A DNA stretch of 16,768 nt from Caulobacter sp. B11 (GTDB lineage Bacteria > Pseudomonadota > Alphaproteobacteria > Caulobacterales > Caulobacteraceae), in assembly GCF_002737765.1 (NCBI RefSeq), contig NZ_PEGG01000013.1, forward strand, positions 1 through 16,768, read 5' to 3'. A program made the translations under genes and the position numbers. A model generated the notes under the pieces. That model was given only the letters and a program-made list of their open reading frames with translations. It had not been told where the DNA came from and ran no database searches. Within the stretch, counting starts at the first letter, position 1; every line of letters starts with the position of its first letter. Below, in pieces: positions 13,398 to 16,768 of this stretch.

Positions 13398-14690
13398 TTA
13401 GAAGCTGAGGCGCGCGCCGTCGACATCACCACCGCCGAACCGGTCACGTCGCCGGTCAGACGGACGGTCGAGCCGGTGGCCGTCACGTCGGTGCGATTGA
13501 TCCGGGTGTCGGCGAAGCTGATATAGGTCAGGGCCGCGTCCAGCATTCGGCCTGGCCGCCCAGGTCGCGCCGGCCGCGTACATCATGCGGTCGCCGTCTG
13601 GCACGCGGGCGGTGCGTCCGACATCCGGCGTCGGCGTCGGGTCGTACTGCACCCCGGTGCGCAGGGTCAGACGCGGCGAGGCCTGATAGTCCACGCCGAC
13701 CGCCGCGGTGGTGGTGTCCTTGTAGTTCTGGACGCTGGTCGAGCCAGAGGTCGCATAGGCGACGCGGATGGCGTCGAACTCGCTCCAGCCGATGCGGCTG
13801 AGCGAGCCGTTCAGGGTCACCCGGTCGTTCACGGCCCAGCGCGCGCCGAGATTGACCATCCACGGGGTGGTGATCTTGGCTTCGGCGTCGATCTTGAAAT
13901 TGCTGGCTGTCGGGATCGGGGCCAATAGGCCGGAGACGGCGACCTCGCCCTTCAGGGTCTGGTCGATCTTGGAGCGATAGCTGGCGCCGATCGTGAGCTC
14001 GGGGGTGGCGTGATACTGCAGGCCGGCGGTGTAGCCATAGGCCCAGCCGTCGCCCTTCAGCGACTGCCTTCCGTCGGCCTGCAGCGGCGAGATGTTGGGC
14101 AGGGCGTTGGTCAGCTCGGCGTCGGCATAGACGGCGCTGACCCCGATCCCGAGATCGAGCTTGTCGTTGATCCGGTAGGCGGCCGTGCCCTGGATGTCGA
14201 CCGTGGTCAGGCGTGACTTCAGGGCGTCATAGCGCGTCCAGCTGGTCGGATCATATTCGGTGGTGAAGTTGTAGGGGGCGGCCATCGACAGGCCCAGGGC
14301 CAGGCGGTCATTGATCCGCCAGGCGCTGGCCAGGTTCGGCACGACGCCGTCATGGATCGGGTTGGAGGCGCGGTTGTCGCCGCCGATGGCGGTGGTCAGG
14401 CCGGTCGGCGGGATCGGGCGCGTGATCGACGAGCCGTCGTTGTTGACGTCGGAGTCGACCTGGATGGCGTGCAGGCCGCCATAGATTTCGTTGTGCTGCA
14501 GGCCGGCGATGGCGGCGGGGTTCCACCACAGGCTGGCGGCGCCGCGGTCGGCGACCTCGCCCGAATAGGCCCGGCCGGAGCCGCGCACCGATTGTTCCTG
14601 GAGATAGAAGCCCGAAGCCGAGGCCTGGGAGGCGGCGAAAAGCACGCCGAGCGCCGCGCCGGCGGCGAGGCGATTACGCGAAAAAGACAT
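13398..14690 (-). CDS. OmpP1/FadL/TodX-family outer-membrane transporter
   Basis: A 430-residue outer-membrane barrel of the FadL family, which takes up long-chain fatty acids or other hydrophobic compounds. It has a signal peptide (residues 1-25, cleaved near SQASA), then SGFYLQEQSVRGSGRAYSG and AASLWWNPAAIAGL, the family's N-terminal hatch region. Later marks are MAAPYNFTTEYDPTSWTRYDA and repeated barrel strands, with the end ARLSF. The last 100 residues change frame twice: after WAARP the family-like sequence MLDAALTYISFADTRINRTD is in another frame, returning to GARLSF. One extra base near 13547 and one missing base near 13420 explain this and leave the stop at 13398 unchanged. The ligand is not known; the SDR gene upstream supports a lipid substrate. 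Confidence 0.9.
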   Translation of the reverse strand: MSFSRNRLAAGAALGVLFAASQASASGFYLQEQSVRGSGRAYSGEVADRGAASLWWNPAAIAGLQHNEIYGGLHAIQVDSDVNNDGSSITRPIPPTGLTTAIGGDNRASNPIHDGVVPNLASAWRINDRLALGLSMAAPYNFTTEYDPTSWTRYDALKSRLTTVDIQGTAAYRINDKLDLGIGVSAVYADAELTNALPNISPLQADGRQSLKGDGWAYGYTAGLQYHATPELTIGASYRSKIDQTLKGEVAVSGLLAPIPTASNFKIDAEAKITTPWMVNLGARWAVNDRVTLNGSLSRIGWSEFDAIRVAYATSGSTSVQNYKDTTTAAVGVDYQASPRLTLRTGVQYDPTPTPDVGRTARVPDGDRMMYAAGATWAARPNAGRGPDLYQLRRHPDQSHRRDGHRLDRPSDRRRDRFGGGDVDGARLSF

Positions 14691-14726
14691 GAGACTGACG
14701 AGACCTTCTTGGGGAGGAGAAGACCG

Positions 14727-14748
14727 TCAAGCGCCTCGCGGCGCTTGA
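14727..14748 (-). other. Hairpin with GCGA tetraloop in the 5' leader of the fadL-type gene
   Basis: TCAAGCGCC (14727-14735) and GGCGCTTGA (14740-14748) form a perfect nine-base-pair stem. In the minus-strand RNA the loop is GCGA, a GNRA tetraloop. It lies 36 bases before the start codon and downstream of the candidate promoter, so it would be in the mRNA leader. It might affect mRNA stability or translation. Confidence 0.5.
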
Positions 14749-14789
14749 GGAGCGCCGCCTGTAACGTACTGAGTCAGAAACCGTTGCTA

Positions 14790-14818
14790 TTTATTCAAGT
14801 GCAGCTGTCTTTTGTCAC
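14790..14818 (-). promoter_or_regulatory. Candidate sigma70-type promoter of the fadL-type gene
   Basis: On the minus strand GTGACA (14818-14813) and AATAAA (14795-14790) are 17 bases apart, close to the -35 and -10 consensus, in a locally AT-rich stretch. This would give a leader of about 90 bases. A GANTC site (GAGTC, 14771-14775) lies just downstream of the -10. Confidence 0.4.
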
Positions 14819-14827
14819 TGATGTCAA

Positions 14828-14855
14828 AGAAACGGGACCCGAAGGCCCCGTTTCT
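14828..14855 (-). terminator. Terminator-like hairpin downstream of the SDR gene
   Basis: The arms 14828-14839 and 14844-14855 pair over 12 positions with one mismatch. On the minus strand the loop is TTCG closed by C-G, the very stable cUUCGg tetraloop, and the 3' arm runs into TTTCTTT. It lies 68 bases after the SDR stop and so probably ends that transcript, just ahead of the fadL promoter. Confidence 0.6.
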
Positions 14856-14922
14856 AACGTCGGTATGTCAGTAATGGCGAGAATGTGACCAGCTTCCAGT
14901 CACTTTCATGATGAGACTATAG

Positions 14923-15828
14923 TCAGCCGCCGGCCATCTTGCGGAAGAACTTCTGGCCCTGCTCGCCGCCGTTGAAATAGGCCTTTTGGCCGTCCTCGGC
15001 GGTGATCTGCTCCCAATGGTCGCGAACGCCCTCGGCCGACAGGTCGCCGTCGGTCAGATAGACGCCTTCGGTCTCATAGAGGCGGGTCAGGCCGAAGGCC
15101 CCGGCCCCGGCGGTCAGGATCGCGCCGGTCGGAGCGTCTTCGGAGACCAGGTAGACCACGCCCGGGGTGACGGCTTCCGGGGCCAGCTTGGCCAGCACTT
15201 CCGGCGGCATCAGGCCTTCGGTCATGCGGGTGGCGGCGACCGGGCTGATGGCGTTGATCTTGATGTTGTTCTTCGCGCCTTCGAGCTTCAGCGTGTTCAT
15301 CAGGCCCAGCACCGCCATCTTGGCCGCGCCGTAGTTGGACTGGCCGAAATTGCCGTACATGCCCGAGGATGAGGTGGTGACGACGATCCGGCCGTAGTTC
15401 TGGGCCTTCATGATGTCCCAGACCGCCTTGATCGGCTTGAAGGTGCCCCAGACGTGGACCTGCATGACCAGCTCGAAGTCGGCCAGTTCCATCTTGGTCA
15501 GGGTCTTGTCGCGCAGGATGCCGGCGTTGGCGATCAGGATGTCGATCTGACCCCAGGTGTCCATGGCCGTCTTGACCATGTCGGCGACGCCGGCGTCGCC
15601 GGTGACCGAGGCGCCGTGGGCGATGGCTTCACCGCCAAAGGCCTTGATCTCTTCGACCACCGCCAGGGCGGCGGCGGACGAGCCGCCCGATCCATCGACG
15701 CTGCCGCCCAGGTCGTTGACCACGACCTTGGCGCCGCGACGGGCCAGTTCCAGAGCGTGCTGCCGACCCAGGCCGCCACCGGCGCCCGTAACGATCGCCA
15801 CCTTGCCGTCAAAACGGATGTCCGACAT
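14923..15828 (-). CDS. SDR-family oxidoreductase, 3-hydroxyacyl-CoA dehydrogenase type (MFE-2-like)
   Basis: A 301-residue NAD(P)-dependent short-chain dehydrogenase, cytoplasmic. Motifs are TGAGGGLG (14-21, cofactor binding), NDLGGSVDGSGGSS (38-51), NAG (101-103), the catalytic Ser in TTSSSGMYGNFGQSN, and Tyr166-x-x-x-Lys170. The NDLGG insert and the GMYGNFGQSNYGAAK stretch are typical of the dehydrogenase part of peroxisomal multifunctional enzyme 2, which oxidises (R)-3-hydroxyacyl-CoA. Here it stands alone without the hydratase domain; a separate MaoC hydratase lies at 5032-5454. I start at the ATG at 15828 because GAGGGAG lies just upstream and the domain begins there; an in-frame codon 26 residues earlier is unlikely. 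The exact substrate (acyl-CoA or steroid-like) is not settled. Confidence 0.87.
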   Translation of the reverse strand: MSDIRFDGKVAIVTGAGGGLGRQHALELARRGAKVVVNDLGGSVDGSGGSSAAALAVVEEIKAFGGEAIAHGASVTGDAGVADMVKTAMDTWGQIDILIANAGILRDKTLTKMELADFELVMQVHVWGTFKPIKAVWDIMKAQNYGRIVVTTSSSGMYGNFGQSNYGAAKMAVLGLMNTLKLEGAKNNIKINAISPVAATRMTEGLMPPEVLAKLAPEAVTPGVVYLVSEDAPTGAILTAGAGAFGLTRLYETEGVYLTDGDLSAEGVRDHWEQITAEDGQKAYFNGGEQGQKFFRKMAGG

Positions 15829-15840
15829 GCCAGTCTCCCT

Positions 15841-15868
15841 CAAACGCGTGTTTGGTTTGGCGCGTTTG
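15841..15868. promoter_or_regulatory. Inverted repeat, probable operator upstream of the SDR gene
   Basis: CAAACGCG (15841-15848) and CGCGTTTG (15861-15868) are perfect inverted arms with a 12-base spacer. The left arm also starts a shorter palindrome, CAAACGCGTGTTTG. It lies 13-40 bases upstream of the SDR start and overlaps the candidate -10, a position suited to a repressor such as a TetR-type regulator. The regulator is unknown. Confidence 0.5.
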
Positions 15869-15893
15869 TGCGGCGCGGGAGGGAAGGCGTCAA
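15864..15893 (-). promoter_or_regulatory. Candidate promoter of the SDR gene
   Basis: On the minus strand TTGACGC (15893-15887) matches the Caulobacter -35 consensus TTGACGS exactly. GCACAAAC (15871-15864), 15 bases later, only partly fits the -10 GCTANAWC, and the spacing is one base beyond the usual range. The -35 is convincing; the -10 is weak. Confidence 0.4.
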
Positions 15894-15912
15894 GGGTGGG
15901 GTGCAAACGAAG

Positions 15913-15941
15913 AGCGCCGCGCGGGCGAGCCGCGCGGCGCT
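15913..15941 (-). terminator. Stem-loop terminator after the HlyD-type gene
   Basis: AGCGCCGCGCGG (15913-15924) and CCGCGCGGCGCT (15930-15941) form a perfect 12-base-pair GC-rich stem with a five-base loop, 40 bases after the stop at 15981. The minus-strand tail TCTTCGTTTGC is only moderately T-rich. It separates this gene from the SDR promoter. Confidence 0.6.
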
Positions 15942-15980
15942 TGTCTCATGGGATCTTTCAGGAAGCGACGGCCACCTTGC

Positions 15981-16768
15981 CTACTTCGGCTTGGTCATCC
16001 CGCCGCCGACCGGCGCGGCCGGCTTGGCGCGCTTCACGCCGGCCTTCTGGCCGGGCTTCATGAACTTGACCAGCACGCGCTGGCCGACCAGCAGCGGGGC
16101 GCCGTCGGCGCTGACCACCACCTCGACCACGCGCTCGTCGCTGCGCTGGCTGGGATCGTCGGAGGCCAGCTTGCGGGCCCCGAACACGGCGGCGCGGCGC
16201 AAGACCTTGCCGAGGAACATCTTGTCCGGATCGCTTTCCGGGGTGATCTCGACTTCCTGGCCGGTGGCGACATTGGGGATGTCGGCCTCGACGACAATGC
16301 GCTGGGTATTGGGCTCGAGATCGAACATCGAGGTGACGTTCAGGGTCGAGGCGCCCGAACCGGGATTGGCGTAGCGGCGGGCGATGCGGCGTCGGCCGGG
16401 GCCGGATCCACGGTCAGTTCCTGGTTGTACTGGGCCTGGGCCAACCTGCGCCGGACACGCCGATGGCGGCCGCTGGGCGCCGATATTGGCTGGCCTGAGC
16501 GATTGGTCGCGCGGCGGCGTCCAGCTTCTGGGCGGCCACGAAGTTGGAGGCCGCCAGGCCCTGGAGGGCGCTTGTATTCGCGCTGGGGCGCGTGCGCAGC
16601 TGCACCTCGTAGAGCGCCAGTTGGGCCTTGGCCGAGGCGAGGTTGGCCGAGGCGGTCTGGGCCGCCAGGCGCAACATCATCGTCCTCTTGCTTGGCCAGG
16701 GACGGGACTGACCCTTGACGACCGTTTCGCCTTCCTGGACGAAGACCTCTCGGACGATGCCCTGGCGA
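15981..16768 (-). CDS. HlyD-family periplasmic adaptor of an efflux/ABC export system, partial, with several frameshifts
   Basis: The C-terminal part of a membrane-fusion (HlyD/MacA/DevB-like) protein, which bridges an inner-membrane transporter to an outer-membrane channel. Reading from the window edge: a lipoyl-like half (GIVREVFVQEGETVVKGQ), an alpha-hairpin segment (LAAQTASANLASAKAQLALY, LAASNFVAAQKLDAA), and an intact beta-barrel/C-terminal part (RIVVEADIPNVATGQEVEI, KMFLGKVLRRAAVFGARKL, LLVGQRVLVKFMKPG). These pieces lie in different frames: breaks fall near 16700, near 16681, between about 16440 and 16510, and near 16390. The region 15981-16328 is clean. The pattern matches the single-base indels elsewhere in the window, so sequence error is likelier than decay. 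The N-terminus and the partner transporter genes lie beyond the window. Confidence 0.8.

Noticed and set aside
1..16768. CRISPR arrays, transposases, integrases, tRNA or rRNA genes
   Set aside because: I saw no regular repeat array, no transposase or integrase-like protein, and no recognisable tRNA or rRNA sequence on either strand.

Overview
The window is high-GC DNA with dense genes on both strands and no intergenic gap above about 235 bases. The gene set points to an alphaproteobacterium, most likely Caulobacteraceae (Caulobacter/Phenylobacterium type): a bactofilin, hflKC, a FadL-type barrel, a -35/-10 pair fitting the Caulobacter housekeeping promoter, a GTTC-N7-GTTC type LexA box, and GANTC sites beside a promoter. 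The genus is an inference.

Layout. 1-2111 (+): 3' part of an arylsulfatase, then an aldose 1-epimerase. 2112-2434 (+): a small unknown gene behind a promoter that carries a LexA box and two GANTC sites. 2455-5454 (-): a helical unknown protein, a DUF3617-like lipoprotein, a bactofilin, ribF and a MaoC-type hydratase; the last two overlap as TGATG. 5549-10099: two divergent pairs, an exported type-1 copper protein plus a membrane HAMP/degenerate GGDEF/EAL protein (-), and a DUF3034 outer-membrane-type protein plus an exported truncated haemoglobin (+). 10159-12091 (-): hflK-hflC. 12199-13311 (+): Mrp-type Fe-S carrier ATPase. 13398-15828 (-): FadL-family barrel and an SDR of the 3-hydroxyacyl-CoA dehydrogenase type. 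15981-end (-): a HlyD-family periplasmic adaptor, cut by the window edge.

Working together. The divergent cassette at 5549-10099 is the best candidate for an undescribed system: a copper protein and a globin that both appear to leave the cytoplasm, an outer-membrane-type protein, and a c-di-GMP phosphodiesterase with a periplasmic sensor region. It could link envelope redox, O2/NO or metal state to c-di-GMP. The FadL barrel, SDR and MaoC hydratase fit lipid or hydrophobic-substrate catabolism. HflK/HflC form the membrane complex that controls FtsH.

Sequence quality. Many single-base indels interrupt otherwise well-conserved reading frames: sulfatase near 36; ribF at five sites in 4274-4446; the EAL gene near 7717; the copper protein near 7913; hflK near 11174; fadL near 13420 and 13547; several in the hlyD gene. 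They lie mostly in short G or C runs, and correcting them gives intact proteins of normal length. I read them as consensus errors rather than true pseudogenes, so broken or fused genes here should be confirmed before being believed.
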